Of a stretch of DNA of 64,000 nucleotides, positions 52,615-62,599 are shown one piece after another. The DNA is taken from NCBI RefSeq assembly GCF_045223415.1, contig NZ_JBEQZJ010000004.1, forward strand, positions 1 to 64,000. The letters are read 5' to 3'. The position numbers were made by a program, and so were the translations under genes. The DNA comes from Hoskinsella mucinilytica (lineage in GTDB: Bacteria; Bacillota_I; Bacilli_A; Erysipelotrichales; Erysipelotrichaceae). Numbering within the stretch: the stretch's first letter is position 1; each line of letters starts with the position of its first letter. Below the pieces are notes generated by a model. It saw only the letters and a list, made by a program, of their open reading frames with translations. It searched no databases and was not told where the DNA came from.

Positions 52615-53997
52615 ATGAACGAAAAACTATTTGATACTGTCGTAGCCCATGCGAAAAACAGTGGCTTCGTATACCAAGGTTCAGAAATCTATGGTGGATT
52701 AAGCAATACATGGGATTTTGGTCCTTTAGGTGTAGAATTAAAAGAAAACATCAAAAAAGCTTGGTGGCGTAAATTCATTCAAGAGTCACCTTATAATGTG
52801 GGTCTTCAATCAGCGATACTGATGAACCCTAATGTATGGGTAGCAAGTGGTCATGTCGGAGGATTTTCTGATCCATTGATGGATTGTAAAGAATGTAAAT
52901 CAAGATTTCGTGCTGATCAATTGATCGAAGAAGCAACCGATGGAGAAGTGAGTGTTGAAGGTTGGAGCAATGAAGCAATGGCTGAATTTATCAAAGAACA
53001 CAACATTGCTTGTCCAAAATGCGGAGCACATAACTTTACAGATATCCGTCAATTCAACTTGATGTTCAAAACATTTCAGGGGGTTGTAGAGGATGCGAAG
53101 AACACGATTTATCTTCGTCCGGAAACGGCTCAGGGTATGTTTGTGAATTTCAAAAACGTACAAAGAAGCATGCGTAAAAAATTACCTTTCGGTATTGGTC
53201 AGATAGGAAAGAGTTTCCGTAATGAGATCACACCTGGTAACTTCATCTTCCGTACACGTGAATTTGAGCAGATGGAACTGGAATTTTTCTGTAAACCGGA
53301 TACTGATTTAGAATGGTATGCTTATTATAAAGAGTACTGCATGAATTTTTTGACAAATCTTGGCATTGATAAAGATCATATTCGTTTCCGTGATCACACA
53401 CCTGAGGAACTTGCGTTTTATTCTAAAGGAACTTGTGATATCGAATACAACTTCCATTCTCAGATCGGATGGGGCGAAGTATGGGGTATTGCGGATCGTA
53501 CTGATTATGATTTACGTCAACATCAGGAAGCTAGCAAGAAATCTTTAGAATATTTAGATCCTGAAACAAATGAAAAATATCTTGCTTATTGTATTGAACC
53601 AAGTGTTGGTGTAGAACGTTTGTTCTTGGCATTCTTATGTGATGCTTATGATGAAGAAAAGCTTGAGAATGACGATATTCGTACCGTATTACATTTACAT
53701 CCATTCTTGGCACCAGTCAAAGCATGTATTCTGCCATTAAGTAAAAAATTAAGCAATCAGGCAATGGAAGTATTCCAACTTCTTGCACCTGTTGGTTATT
53801 GTGATTATGATGAAGCCGGAAGCATTGGAAAACGTTATCGTCGTCAAGATGCAATCGGTACTCCATTCTGTATTACCGTAGATTTTGACACAGCACAAGA
53901 TCATTGTGTAACCGTCAGAGAACGAGACACAATGAAACAAGAACGTGTCAATATCGATGATCTTGTTTCCTATATTGAAAATCGTATCAAGTTATAA
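52615..53997 (+). CDS. glyS: Glycyl-tRNA synthetase, single-chain (class II, dimeric type)
   Basis: A 460-residue enzyme that charges tRNA-Gly. It is the eukaryote/archaeal-like alpha-2 form, not the alpha2-beta2 GlyQS of Bacillus. SGFVYQGSEIYGGLSNTWDF begins the catalytic domain, FRNEITPGNFIFRTREFEQM is motif 2 and the GVERLFLAFL region motif 3. The CKECKSRFRAD and CPKCGAHNF pairs suggest a zinc site. It occupies the slot held by glyQS in Bacillus, between recO and dnaG. Confidence 0.95.
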   Translation: MNEKLFDTVVAHAKNSGFVYQGSEIYGGLSNTWDFGPLGVELKENIKKAWWRKFIQESPYNVGLQSAILMNPNVWVASGHVGGFSDPLMDCKECKSRFRADQLIEEATDGEVSVEGWSNEAMAEFIKEHNIACPKCGAHNFTDIRQFNLMFKTFQGVVEDAKNTIYLRPETAQGMFVNFKNVQRSMRKKLPFGIGQIGKSFRNEITPGNFIFRTREFEQMELEFFCKPDTDLEWYAYYKEYCMNFLTNLGIDKDHIRFRDHTPEELAFYSKGTCDIEYNFHSQIGWGEVWGIADRTDYDLRQHQEASKKSLEYLDPETNEKYLAYCIEPSVGVERLFLAFLCDAYDEEKLENDDIRTVLHLHPFLAPVKACILPLSKKLSNQAMEVFQLLAPVGYCDYDEAGSIGKRYRRQDAIGTPFCITVDFDTAQDHCVTVRERDTMKQERVNIDDLVSYIENRIKL

Positions 53998-54012
53998 GAG
54001 AGGGTGGCGTGA

Positions 54013-55779
54013 TTGGCTCGTTTAAGTGATCAGGAAATCAATCAAATTCGTGCCAAAGCAGATATCGTCGATGTAGTAGGACATTATGTGCAACTACATC
54101 GTAAAGGTAAGGATTATCGCTGTATCTGCCCTTTTCATGATGACCATTCTCCCTCTATGAACATTTCCTCTGAAAAACAGATCTATAAATGCTTTGTCTG
54201 TGGAGCAGGTGGAAATGTATTCACCTTTGTAAAGGATTATGAAAAGATTTCCTTTATTGAAGCAGTGAAAAAAGTGGCAGACTATGCAGGGGTAAGCATT
54301 TCCCTTGATTTGGATCTGCCAGAAAAAAAAGTCGACCCACATCTGGAAGCTTTATATAAAGTGTGTAAGGATACGATAGAATTTACCCATTACCAACTGA
54401 ATACTTTAGATGCTAAGCGGGTAAAGGAATATTTGTATAAACGTAACATTACAGATGATATCATCAAAAAGTTTGAGTTGGGATTTAATCCTGCTGATGA
54501 TGCGTTATATCAGTTCTTACATAAGAAAAAGCATGACGATGAAAATCTGATTGGCGCCGGTGTAGCTCGTCTTACCAGTATTGGGTATCGAGATGTGTTT
54601 GCGAATCGTATTCTGATTCCCATCCATGATGCAATGGGAAATCCGGTAGGCTTTACAGCAAGAAGACTATTGGAAAATGAAGAAGCAAAATATATCAATA
54701 CTACAGAAACGGATATTTATAAAAAAGGGCAGTTGATATTCAATTATCATCGAGCTAAGCCACTTGCAAGAAAAGCTGCCAATGTATATTTAGTAGAAGG
54801 TGCAATGGATGTGCTGGCTTTTGAAAAAGTACAGATCAGTAATGTTGTGGCAACCCTTGGAACCGCATGCACCAAAGAGCAAATACAATTATTAAAAATG
54901 ATGCGAGCCAGAGTTATTGTCTGTTATGATGGAGATACAGCCGGTAAAAATGCAACTTATAAGTTTGGAAAGCTTGCAAAGGAACAAAAGCTGCCATTTG
55001 AAATTGTTGATAATAAAACAGGGTTAGACCCTGATGAAATTATTGATGCTTATGGTAAAGAAGAATTAAAAAGCATGGTGAATAAAACTATTTCATGGAT
55101 CGATTTTCTGTTTGTGTTCTTGATGGGTCGATATGATTTGGAAAACTATTCGCAAAAGAAAGAATTTGCCATGGAAATGGCACAGGAAATCAGTCAATTG
55201 GAAAATGATTTCGAACAAACCAATTATTATGTTCGTCTAAGAGAGCTAACTGAATTTGATATGCAGGTAAAAAAGAATGAACCGATAAAAAAGCATGTCA
55301 ATCAGGAATATGAGAAACGTATGTTTCTTACTTATCCTAAGACGAAGCGGCATCATGCTGAATATGAAATATTATCACAAATGCTCAATGGCATTGCTGC
55401 TTGTAACCGATTCAAAGAAGATTTAGGATTTTTAAAAGATGATACAAGCAATAAGCTAGCTATTTATATTATTGATTTCTATCGTACCCATGATCATATC
55501 ATGGTAGCTGATTTGCTGGATGTGATCAAAGAACAAAATGTGAAGACATTATTGCTTGAGATTGCAAGTTGGGAATTGGCACGTAATGAGGTCAACATGG
55601 AAGTGCTAAAGGAAGCAATTGCAAACGAAAAAGCTAGTTTGATCGAAGATCAAATACAAATGATGAACAGCAAGATCAAAGAGATGCATGATCCATTGGA
55701 AAAGGCGAAACTTGCTGTTGAACGAAATAAACTGATTGTAGAAAAAGAAACATGGATACACGCTAGTGGAAGGAAGTAG
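54013..55779 (+). CDS. dnaG: DNA primase DnaG
   Basis: A 588-residue primase that makes RNA primers for replication. The CHC2 zinc domain has CICPFHDDHSPSM and KCFVCGAGGN; the catalytic domain has GFNPADDALYQFL, then TOPRIM motifs VYLVEGAMDVLAFEK and VICYDGDTAGKNA. The C-terminal part interacts with DnaB helicase. It starts with TTG five bases behind AGGGTGG; no ATG fits. rpoD follows by five bases, the classic macromolecular-synthesis pairing. Confidence 0.94.
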   Translation: MARLSDQEINQIRAKADIVDVVGHYVQLHRKGKDYRCICPFHDDHSPSMNISSEKQIYKCFVCGAGGNVFTFVKDYEKISFIEAVKKVADYAGVSISLDLDLPEKKVDPHLEALYKVCKDTIEFTHYQLNTLDAKRVKEYLYKRNITDDIIKKFELGFNPADDALYQFLHKKKHDDENLIGAGVARLTSIGYRDVFANRILIPIHDAMGNPVGFTARRLLENEEAKYINTTETDIYKKGQLIFNYHRAKPLARKAANVYLVEGAMDVLAFEKVQISNVVATLGTACTKEQIQLLKMMRARVIVCYDGDTAGKNATYKFGKLAKEQKLPFEIVDNKTGLDPDEIIDAYGKEELKSMVNKTISWIDFLFVFLMGRYDLENYSQKKEFAMEMAQEISQLENDFEQTNYYVRLRELTEFDMQVKKNEPIKKHVNQEYEKRMFLTYPKTKRHHAEYEILSQMLNGIAACNRFKEDLGFLKDDTSNKLAIYIIDFYRTHDHIMVADLLDVIKEQNVKTLLLEIASWELARNEVNMEVLKEAIANEKASLIEDQIQMMNSKIKEMHDPLEKAKLAVERNKLIVEKETWIHASGRK

Positions 55780-55784
55780 ATACT

Positions 55785-56981
55785 ATGGCAAAAAAGAAAA
55801 AAACAACTGCATTACCTGAATACAAAACACTGGATGCAATCAAAGAGGAATTGAAAGAAACCTATGAACTAACACATACTTTGGAACAGAAAGATGTGTT
55901 AGATGCTGTTGAGCATTTAGATATGACAGATAAGGAATATGATGAACTATTGGAATGGTTCAAAGAAAATGATATCGAGATTACCGATGAAGATGAGGTA
56001 GATCTTTTAGATGAATCCATGGTTGCTGCTGTGGATGATGATGAGGATTTGGATTTTCTAGAAGATGCAGAAGAAGATGAAGATGATACTCTTGCAAGTG
56101 ACATCGAATCATTAGAACAATCTTTTGCGAATTCTTCTCATACAAAAATCAATGATCCTGTCAAAATGTATTTAAAAGAAATTGGTCGTGTAGAATTGCT
56201 AGATCCAAAAGAAGAACCGGAAATTGCCAGACGTATTCAGGCAGGTGATGAAGAAGCCAAAAAGAAATTGATTGCTGCCAACCTTCGTTTAGTTGTATCT
56301 ATTGCGAAAAAATATGTTGGACGTGGAATGCTGTTTTTGGATTTGATTCAAGAAGGCAACATGGGTCTTGTGAAGGCAGTAGAAAAGTTTGATTATACCA
56401 AAGGTTTTAAATTTTCTACGTATGCTACTTGGTGGATTCGCCAGGCTATTACAAGAGCAATCGCTGATCAGGCAAGAACCATTCGTATTCCTGTTCACAT
56501 GGTAGAAACCATCAATAAATTAACAAGAATTCAGCGTCAATTAGTACAGGACCTTGGTCGAGATCCATCTGCTGAAGAAATCGCACAAAAAATGGAAAAC
56601 ATTTCACCTGAAAAGGTGCGTGAAATTCAAAAAATCGCTTTAGAGCCTGTATCTTTGGAAACGCCAATTGGTGAAGAGGATGATTCTCATTTAGGTGATT
56701 TTATTGAAGATAAAGAGGCATTGTCTCCTGATGAATATGCAAATAACCAATTATTAAAAGACGAAATCAATAATGTACTTCAAGGTTTGACGGAACGTGA
56801 GGAAAAAGTGCTACGTCTTCGTTTTGGGCTTTATGATGGTAGAACACGTACATTAGAGGAAGTTGGAAAAGAATTCAATGTTACTCGTGAACGTATTCGA
56901 CAAATTGAGGCAAAAGCATTACGTAAATTGAAACATCCAACTAGAAGCAAACGTTTGAAGGATTTCGTTGATAAGCCATAA
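55785..56981 (+). CDS. rpoD: Primary RNA polymerase sigma factor SigA
   Basis: The 398-residue housekeeping sigma factor. Region 1.1 is followed by an acidic linker (about residues 75-105). Region 1.2 is DPVKMYLKEIGRVELL, region 2.4 KGFKFSTYATWWIRQAITRA (reads the -10), region 3 IRIPVHMVETINKL, and region 4.2 TLEEVGKEFNVTRERIRQIE (reads the -35). These fit the TTGACA/TATAAT promoters found across the window. Confidence 0.97.
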   Translation: MAKKKKTTALPEYKTLDAIKEELKETYELTHTLEQKDVLDAVEHLDMTDKEYDELLEWFKENDIEITDEDEVDLLDESMVAAVDDDEDLDFLEDAEEDEDDTLASDIESLEQSFANSSHTKINDPVKMYLKEIGRVELLDPKEEPEIARRIQAGDEEAKKKLIAANLRLVVSIAKKYVGRGMLFLDLIQEGNMGLVKAVEKFDYTKGFKFSTYATWWIRQAITRAIADQARTIRIPVHMVETINKLTRIQRQLVQDLGRDPSAEEIAQKMENISPEKVREIQKIALEPVSLETPIGEEDDSHLGDFIEDKEALSPDEYANNQLLKDEINNVLQGLTEREEKVLRLRFGLYDGRTRTLEEVGKEFNVTRERIRQIEAKALRKLKHPTRSKRLKDFVDKP

Positions 56982-56983
56982 TC

Positions 56984-57649
56984 ATGATGAGAAGCAAGAT
57001 TCGATTACAAGCCATTTTTGATATGGTAAAAGCTCCTTGTATCTTAGCTGATATTGGATGTGATCATGGATTACTACCAATCGCTTTGATCAAACAGGAA
57101 AAGTGTATCAAAGCCTATGCATGTGATATAAGAAAAGGTCCTTTATCTCGTGCGGAAGAGGCAATCATTGAAGCGGGACTAGCAGGTAGGGTCATACCTG
57201 TGCTGTGTGATGGATTATCTGGCATCAAAGAAGATGTGGATGCAATTGTGATTGCCGGTATGGGCTATGATACCATTATACATATTCTGGAACAAGACTT
57301 GGATAAAACACCTCAATTCAAACAGATCATTATTCAATGTAACGGACGTGTGGATGAACTTAGACAATGGCTAAGCGAACATGAATTTACCATTGATGAG
57401 GAACGTATTGTGAAAGATCGTCACTTTTATCAATTGCTTTCGATTCATCGTGAAAAAAGTCGTCCATTAACAAAAAGGGAATGTATGTTCGGTATCCATA
57501 TGAAGGATGATCCTTTGTTTCAAGAATATTGGTTAACCATCTTACAAAAAAAGAAAGCTATTCTGGATAAGCTTCAGGAAAACCATAAAAATTATACCAT
57601 CACAAAAGAATGGATCGATATGATAACAAACGAGCTGAACCTCTCATAG
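56984..57649 (+). CDS. trmK: tRNA (adenine22-N1)-methyltransferase TrmK
   Basis: A 221-residue SAM-dependent enzyme that methylates A22 in the D loop of some tRNAs. LADIGCDHGLLPIALI is the SAM-binding motif I, and AIVIAGMGYDTIIHIL is the catalytic block. Its place right after rpoD matches Bacillus yqfN. The start lies two bases after the rpoD stop with no strong ribosome site, so translation probably depends on coupling; the second ATG is an alternative. Confidence 0.9.
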   Translation: MMRSKIRLQAIFDMVKAPCILADIGCDHGLLPIALIKQEKCIKAYACDIRKGPLSRAEEAIIEAGLAGRVIPVLCDGLSGIKEDVDAIVIAGMGYDTIIHILEQDLDKTPQFKQIIIQCNGRVDELRQWLSEHEFTIDEERIVKDRHFYQLLSIHREKSRPLTKRECMFGIHMKDDPLFQEYWLTILQKKKAILDKLQENHKNYTITKEWIDMITNELNLS

Positions 57650-57663
57650 TGTTCAGCTCGTTT
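57628..57663. terminator. Bidirectional terminator between trmK and ispH
   Basis: AAACGAGCTGAAC and GTTCAGCTCGTTT form a perfect 13-bp stem with a 10-base loop holding the trmK stop codon. T-rich ends flank both sides, serving both convergent genes. Confidence 0.9.
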
Positions 57664-57664
57664 A

Positions 57665-58573
57665 TTAAATGATTTTTTGAATGTCAATCAGTGGTTTATC
57701 CTGCGTTTGATCATATTGTTTTAAGTAATGGATGACTTGAGCAGTCAAGTAGGTTGGTGTACTTGCGCCAGAGGTAATAGCAACCTTATTGGCATGGCGT
57801 ATATGTTCATCTAATACACCATTTACGTCATCTATCAAATAAACATGAGGAATACCAGCATCTCTTGCGATATCTGCCAATCGATTGGAATTATTAGAAT
57901 GTGGATCACCAACCACATACAAAACATCAATATTTTGTCCTTTTAAATCAGCCACTGCTTGTTGGCGTATGCGTGTTGCATTACATATTTCTTCACAAAA
58001 AACAGCATGAGGATAGGCGAGCTTAATTTTTTGAAAGATGACATCGATGTCAAAAATAGACATTGTTGTTTGATTGGTCACAAAGATAGCCTGCTCACTT
58101 GGAAGCGTAGGAAGAACACCATCTTCTGTAATCAGATGAATATGCTTGCTCATGCTGGTCACAGCTTCAGCTTCAGGGTGATTTCGTTTTCCTATATAAA
58201 AAATCTCATAGTTTTTATTTAAGGCATCTTTTACGATTTCCTGTGTTTTCACAACATCTGGACAACTGGCATCAACACAGATCAATCCCTTCGCAAGTGC
58301 TTTTTCTTTTACATTAGGCGCAATGCCGTGTGCGGTAAAAATGACAACACCTTGATCAATTTCATCCAGTAGTTCTAATCTAGTTTTCGTCTTATCATCA
58401 ATAGGGATGATATGTAGTTGCTTTAATGCTTCCATAACATAAGCGTTATGAACGAGCATACCAAGAACATAGATCGGCGTATCAGGATAGTCTGATGCCG
58501 TTTTCTTTGCCAAAGCGATTGCACGTGTAACTCCTTTACAATATCCTCTTGGTGTAACTTGTATAATTTCCAT
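57665..58573 (-). CDS. ispH: 4-hydroxy-3-methylbut-2-enyl diphosphate reductase IspH
   Basis: The 302-residue last enzyme of the MEP isoprenoid pathway, making IPP and DMAPP. Three conserved cysteines for the iron-sulfur cluster lie in RGYCKGVTRAI, VDASCPDV and EEICNATRIRQQ. GVVIFTAHGIAP and VVGDPHSNNSNRL are active-site loops. The ATG behind GAGGTG is used instead of a GTG three codons earlier. With ispG nearby, the MEP route is indicated. It is on the opposite strand to its neighbours, unlike a simple operon. Confidence 0.94.
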   Translation of the reverse strand: MEIIQVTPRGYCKGVTRAIALAKKTASDYPDTPIYVLGMLVHNAYVMEALKQLHIIPIDDKTKTRLELLDEIDQGVVIFTAHGIAPNVKEKALAKGLICVDASCPDVVKTQEIVKDALNKNYEIFYIGKRNHPEAEAVTSMSKHIHLITEDGVLPTLPSEQAIFVTNQTTMSIFDIDVIFQKIKLAYPHAVFCEEICNATRIRQQAVADLKGQNIDVLYVVGDPHSNNSNRLADIARDAGIPHVYLIDDVNGVLDEHIRHANKVAITSGASTPTYLTAQVIHYLKQYDQTQDKPLIDIQKII

Positions 58574-58671
58574 ATGGGTCACCTCTTGTATTATTATAAC
58601 GTAAAAATGAAGGATAATCCTAGCTATTTGCGCACAAAATAGCGTATAATAAGGTAGAAAATGAGATTTGC

Positions 58672-58699
58672 TTTACATGCGATCAAAATCCTGTATAAT
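58672..58699 (+). promoter_or_regulatory. SigA promoter of cshB-nfo
   Basis: TTTACA and a consensus TATAAT with a 16-base spacer, about 35 bases before the cshB start. Confidence 0.7.
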
Positions 58700-58734
58700 G
58701 TAATAGCTGATTTTTAAGAAATGGAGGCGATGAT

Positions 58735-60096
58735 ATGAGTTATCGTGATTATATGTTTCAAGAAACAACCAAAGAGTTCATCAGACTAGAAGGGTTTGAG
58801 GAACCTACACCAATACAAAAGGAAATATTACCTCTTGCGTGCAAGGGAAGAGATGTCATTGGCATCAGTGCCACAGGAAGTGGAAAAACACATGCTTTTT
58901 TGATACCTATTATGGAAAAGGTGGATGTTCACCAAGATCACATCCAAGCTGTGATAACCGCACCGACAAGAGAGCTTGCGTTACAACTTTACAGTCGAAT
59001 GACAAATATGCAAAAAGCGAATCCTGAATTAAAAATTCGTTTGATAACCGGTGGTATGGAAAAGACTAGAATGAATGAAACCTTAAAGGTTCAGCCACAT
59101 ATCGTAATCGGAACACCGGGACGTATCAAAGACTTGTTTTTGAATGACAAGACCTTAAGAGTCGAAGGGGCTGATATTCTAGTGATAGATGAGGCAGACA
59201 TGACATTGGAATTTGGCTTTTTAGAAGAAGTCGATGCCATTGCTGGTCGTATGAAGAAATCTTTGCAGATGATGAGCTTTTCTGCAACGATGCCTAATGC
59301 ATTGAAACAATTTTTAAAAAAATATATGCATCAACCGGCAACCATACATGTAGAGGATGCAAAGTCCTTCCATCCGAATATCGAACATGTTTTGGTTCCA
59401 TGTACACCGCTTAGCTATGAACAAAAGTTATTGGAAATCCTTCCATCTTTCACACCTTATGTTTGCTTGATCTTTGCCAATACCAGAGAACTAGCAGCAA
59501 ACGTTGCAGCTTCTATGAGAGATGCTGGTTATCCTTTGATAGAGCTTCATGGGGATTTAAGTAGCAGAGAAAGAACAAAGGCAATGAAAGAATTGGAACA
59601 CATTCAAAAACCTTATGTGGTTGCTACCGATATAGCTGCCAGAGGAATCGATATTGAGGGTATTTCTCATGTCATTTCTTTGGGATTCCCAAAAGAATTG
59701 GATTATTATATCCATCGTTCCGGTCGTACTGGTCGTGCGGGAAAAGATGGAATTTGTTACGCATTATATCAAAAACAGGATGATGCTGTCATTCGTCAAT
59801 TAGAAAAAAGAGGCATTCATTTTGAACATAGAAGTTATAAAAATGGAAATTGGAATGAATTAGAAGCCTTACATAAGAAAAAGATCAAACAAGATGATCC
59901 ATTAGAAAAAGAAATTTCTAAAATTGTTGCGAAAAAGAAAAAGCAGGTAAAACCTGGTTATAAAGTAAAAAGAAAGCAAGAAGTAGAAAAACTGAAAAGA
60001 AAAGCAAAACGTACGATGATTCAAGAAGATATCAAACGACAGAAAAAAGAACGTGCAAAAAGCAAACAGGCTGAGAAAAGGAGAGAAAGCGAATGA
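58735..60096 (+). CDS. cshB: DEAD-box RNA helicase, CshB-like
   Basis: A 453-residue ATP-dependent RNA helicase. Q motif GFEEPTPIQKEILP, motif I SATGSGKTHAF, Ia PTRELALQ, II VIDEADMTLEFGF, III SATMP and VI HRSGRTGRAG are all intact. The last 70 residues are very Lys/Arg-rich and likely bind RNA. In Bacillus cshB also sits between ispH and nfo and aids ribosome assembly and cold adaptation. It overlaps nfo by four bases. Confidence 0.9.
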   Translation: MSYRDYMFQETTKEFIRLEGFEEPTPIQKEILPLACKGRDVIGISATGSGKTHAFLIPIMEKVDVHQDHIQAVITAPTRELALQLYSRMTNMQKANPELKIRLITGGMEKTRMNETLKVQPHIVIGTPGRIKDLFLNDKTLRVEGADILVIDEADMTLEFGFLEEVDAIAGRMKKSLQMMSFSATMPNALKQFLKKYMHQPATIHVEDAKSFHPNIEHVLVPCTPLSYEQKLLEILPSFTPYVCLIFANTRELAANVAASMRDAGYPLIELHGDLSSRERTKAMKELEHIQKPYVVATDIAARGIDIEGISHVISLGFPKELDYYIHRSGRTGRAGKDGICYALYQKQDDAVIRQLEKRGIHFEHRSYKNGNWNELEALHKKKIKQDDPLEKEISKIVAKKKKQVKPGYKVKRKQEVEKLKRKAKRTMIQEDIKRQKKERAKSKQAEKRRESE

Positions 60097-60971
60097 AACT
60101 AGGTTGTCATGTTTCCATGTCTGCTCCTGAGTATGTGCTAGGTTCTGTGAAAGAAGCGATAAGCTATGGCGCAAATGCTTTTATGCTATATACGGGTGCA
60201 CCGCAAAATACCAGAAGAAAACCCATGGAAGAGTTAAAAATCAATGAGGCACATGCTTTGATGAAAGAAGCTGGTATAGAAACAAGTAGCATGATCGTAC
60301 ATGCACCTTATATCATCAACCTTGCAAATTGCCAGAAGAAAGAAACCTTTACTTTGGGCGTAGAGTTTCTACAAAAGGAAATTAAGCGTGTGCAAGCATT
60401 ACAAGCGACATGTTTGGTACTACATCCTGGAAGTCATGTACAGGCTGGAGAAGAAGCAGGGCTAGATAAGATCGTAGAAGGATTAGATCTTGCCATGTCT
60501 GATATGGGTAATGTAAATATTGCCATTGAAACGATGGCTGGCAAGGGAAGTGAACTTGGTTATCAATTTGATCATATCGCTTACCTGATGCAACATGTCC
60601 AACATCCTGAGCATATCAAGGTTTGTATGGACACTTGTCACATACATGATGCGGGTTTTGATTTAACTACTTTTGATCAAATTCTTGCTGAGTTTGACCA
60701 AAAAATCGGATTGGATCGTTTACTTTGTATGCATATCAATGATTCTAAAAATGAAAAAGGAGCACGAAAAGATCGTCATGCCAATATTGGATTCGGTGAA
60801 ATCGGTTTTGATACCCTTCATAAAATCGTACATCATCCAAGCCTTACTCATGTTGTGAAAATCTTAGAGACGCCTTATGTAGATGGTCATCCACCATATC
60901 TCCATGAAATAGAAATGCTGAAACATGGTGTATTTGATCCTCAATTACTTGATAAAATAAAGGAAAATTAA
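60093..60971 (+). CDS. nfo: Endonuclease IV
   Basis: A 292-residue AP endonuclease that nicks DNA 5' of abasic sites. The TIM-barrel zinc ligands are in VHAPYIINLA, LHPGSH, AIETMAGKGSELG, CMDTCHIHDAG and HINDSKNEKGARKDRHANIG. Length is standard. It is translationally coupled to cshB. Confidence 0.95.
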   Translation: MKLGCHVSMSAPEYVLGSVKEAISYGANAFMLYTGAPQNTRRKPMEELKINEAHALMKEAGIETSSMIVHAPYIINLANCQKKETFTLGVEFLQKEIKRVQALQATCLVLHPGSHVQAGEEAGLDKIVEGLDLAMSDMGNVNIAIETMAGKGSELGYQFDHIAYLMQHVQHPEHIKVCMDTCHIHDAGFDLTTFDQILAEFDQKIGLDRLLCMHINDSKNEKGARKDRHANIGFGEIGFDTLHKIVHHPSLTHVVKILETPYVDGHPPYLHEIEMLKHGVFDPQLLDKIKEN

Positions 60972-60973
60972 AA

Positions 60974-61528
60974 ATGGAACTTCAATTGCTTTCGGAGGAA
61001 TACAAAGGATATCCCATTCATGTGAGTTATCAAAGTGCTTATGTTTATGAGCCGGTTTTATATCAACAGGAGCATCAATTCGGTGTTTTATTTGAAAGAA
61101 CGCCATTGAAAGAGCCAATGCAATGTGGCTTTGAGGATACATTACTAGCGGATTGGTTGGAACAACCTTTTGCAATCGGTGCCTTTGAAAATGGAAAGTT
61201 ACTTGGATTTATAGAATTAAGCAATGAAACCTGGAACAAAAGATTACGCATCTCCAATATCTTTGTTGAACCTACTTCTAGAAGAAACTCCATTGGCAGT
61301 GCATTGATAAAAGAAGCAAAGCGAAGAGCAAACCGTATGAATGTGAGAGCTTTGATATTAGAAACTCAATCATGTAATGATCCTGCTATTCATTTTTATA
61401 TCAAACATGGTTTTTCTTTTCTTGGTTGTGATTTGTATGCGCATTCCAACCAAGACATTGAGAATAAAAATGTAAGAATTGAAATGATTCACTTATTATC
61501 TGACGAAAAAAAGAACATGGAACAGTAG
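60974..61528 (+). CDS. GNAT acetyltransferase, streptothricin acetyltransferase-like
   Basis: A 184-residue GNAT protein. ISNIFVEPTSRRNSIGSALIKEAKRRA spans positions 98-124 as the acetyl-CoA site (with the usual RGxGIG altered to RRNSIG). RALILETQSCNDPAIHFY and GFSFLGCDLYAHSN closely follow the streptothricin acetyltransferase pattern. Such enzymes inactivate streptothricin by acetylating its beta-lysine; whether this one confers resistance cannot be told. It begins three bases after nfo with AAAGGA upstream, so it rides on the cshB-nfo message. It interrupts the Bacillus-like nfo-ispG order. Confidence 0.75.
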   Translation: MELQLLSEEYKGYPIHVSYQSAYVYEPVLYQQEHQFGVLFERTPLKEPMQCGFEDTLLADWLEQPFAIGAFENGKLLGFIELSNETWNKRLRISNIFVEPTSRRNSIGSALIKEAKRRANRMNVRALILETQSCNDPAIHFYIKHGFSFLGCDLYAHSNQDIENKNVRIEMIHLLSDEKKNMEQ

Positions 61529-61551
61529 TTACTGTTGTCCATGTTCTTTTT
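61506..61551. terminator. Bidirectional terminator between the acetyltransferase and ispG
   Basis: GAACATGGAACAGTA and TACTGTTGTCCATGTTC pair with a small bulge, flanked by A residues on the left and T residues on the right. It overlaps both gene ends. Confidence 0.88.
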
Positions 61552-62599
61552 CAAATGCTATGATTTCTTGTTTTAAACGTTCTACAATTTGTTCTTGTGG
61601 AAGCTTTTCTATAATGATACCTTTTTTGATCAACAATCCTTCTTTTTTGCCTCCTGCAATTGCGATATCCGCATGCTTTGCTTCGCCAGGACCATTGACA
61701 GCACACCCCATGATTGCTACATTCACATCGCAATGAATCGTTTGTAGGAAACGTTCCATTTCATCCACGACCGGTTGCATATCCCAAGCGGTTCTGCCAC
61801 AAGTAGGGCATGCAATCAAATTAGGTGTTTGACTATATAGACCGCAACATTTCAATAATTGTTTTACGATGGTTATTTCATTGACCGGATCTCCGTTTAC
61901 ACTGATTCGAATGGTATCTCCGATTCCTTCATTCAACAAGGTTCCAAGTGCCATGCTACTTTTGATGGCGGAACCAAGGAAGGTTCCGGCTTCCGTTACA
62001 CCTAAATGTAAGGGGTAAGGGAAGGTTTCACTTGCCAAACGATATGCGTCGATACAAAGTAGCGGATCACTGCTTTTAAAGGATAAACAAATATCATGGA
62101 AATCAAGGGATTCTAAAATATTGATATGACGCTTTGCGCTTTCCATCATTCCTTGTGCAGTCGGCTTCCCATAAGCCTCATGAATATCTTTTTCCAAAGA
62201 ACCACTGTTGATACCAATCCGAATGGGGATATGATGTTTCTTACACACCTGAACTACTGCTTCTACATTTTCTCTGGCACCAATATTTCCAGGATTCAAT
62301 CTGATCTTATCAATACCGTTTTCTATCGCTTTGATAGCCAAACGATAATCATAATGTATATCCGCTACCAAAGGAATATGTGTTTGTCGTTTGATTTCTG
62401 TGATTGCGATAGCATCTGCTTCATCAATGATGGCCATTCTGACCATCTCACAACCGGCTTTTTCCAAAGCTAAGATTTGGCTTACCGTAGCCTCTATATC
62501 ACTTGTACGAGTGTTACACATGGATTGTATAACAACTTTGTTTTGATGTCCTATGGTTAAGTCTCTTACTTGAATTGCTCTTGTTTCTGTACGTTTCAT
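61529..62599 (-). CDS. ispG: 4-hydroxy-3-methylbut-2-enyl diphosphate synthase IspG
   Basis: A 356-residue iron-sulfur enzyme, the step before IspH in the MEP pathway. VVIQSMCNTRTSDIEAT and LRLNPGN-type (IRLNPGNIGA) blocks form the TIM barrel; cluster cysteines lie in CPTCGRTAWD and GCAVNGPGEAKHADI near the end. RBS GAGGTG. It is transcribed away from the penicillin-binding protein gene. Confidence 0.94.
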   Translation of the reverse strand: MKRTETRAIQVRDLTIGHQNKVVIQSMCNTRTSDIEATVSQILALEKAGCEMVRMAIIDEADAIAITEIKRQTHIPLVADIHYDYRLAIKAIENGIDKIRLNPGNIGARENVEAVVQVCKKHHIPIRIGINSGSLEKDIHEAYGKPTAQGMMESAKRHINILESLDFHDICLSFKSSDPLLCIDAYRLASETFPYPLHLGVTEAGTFLGSAIKSSMALGTLLNEGIGDTIRISVNGDPVNEITIVKQLLKCCGLYSQTPNLIACPTCGRTAWDMQPVVDEMERFLQTIHCDVNVAIMGCAVNGPGEAKHADIAIAGGKKEGLLIKKGIIIEKLPQEQIVERLKQEIIAFEKEHGQQ

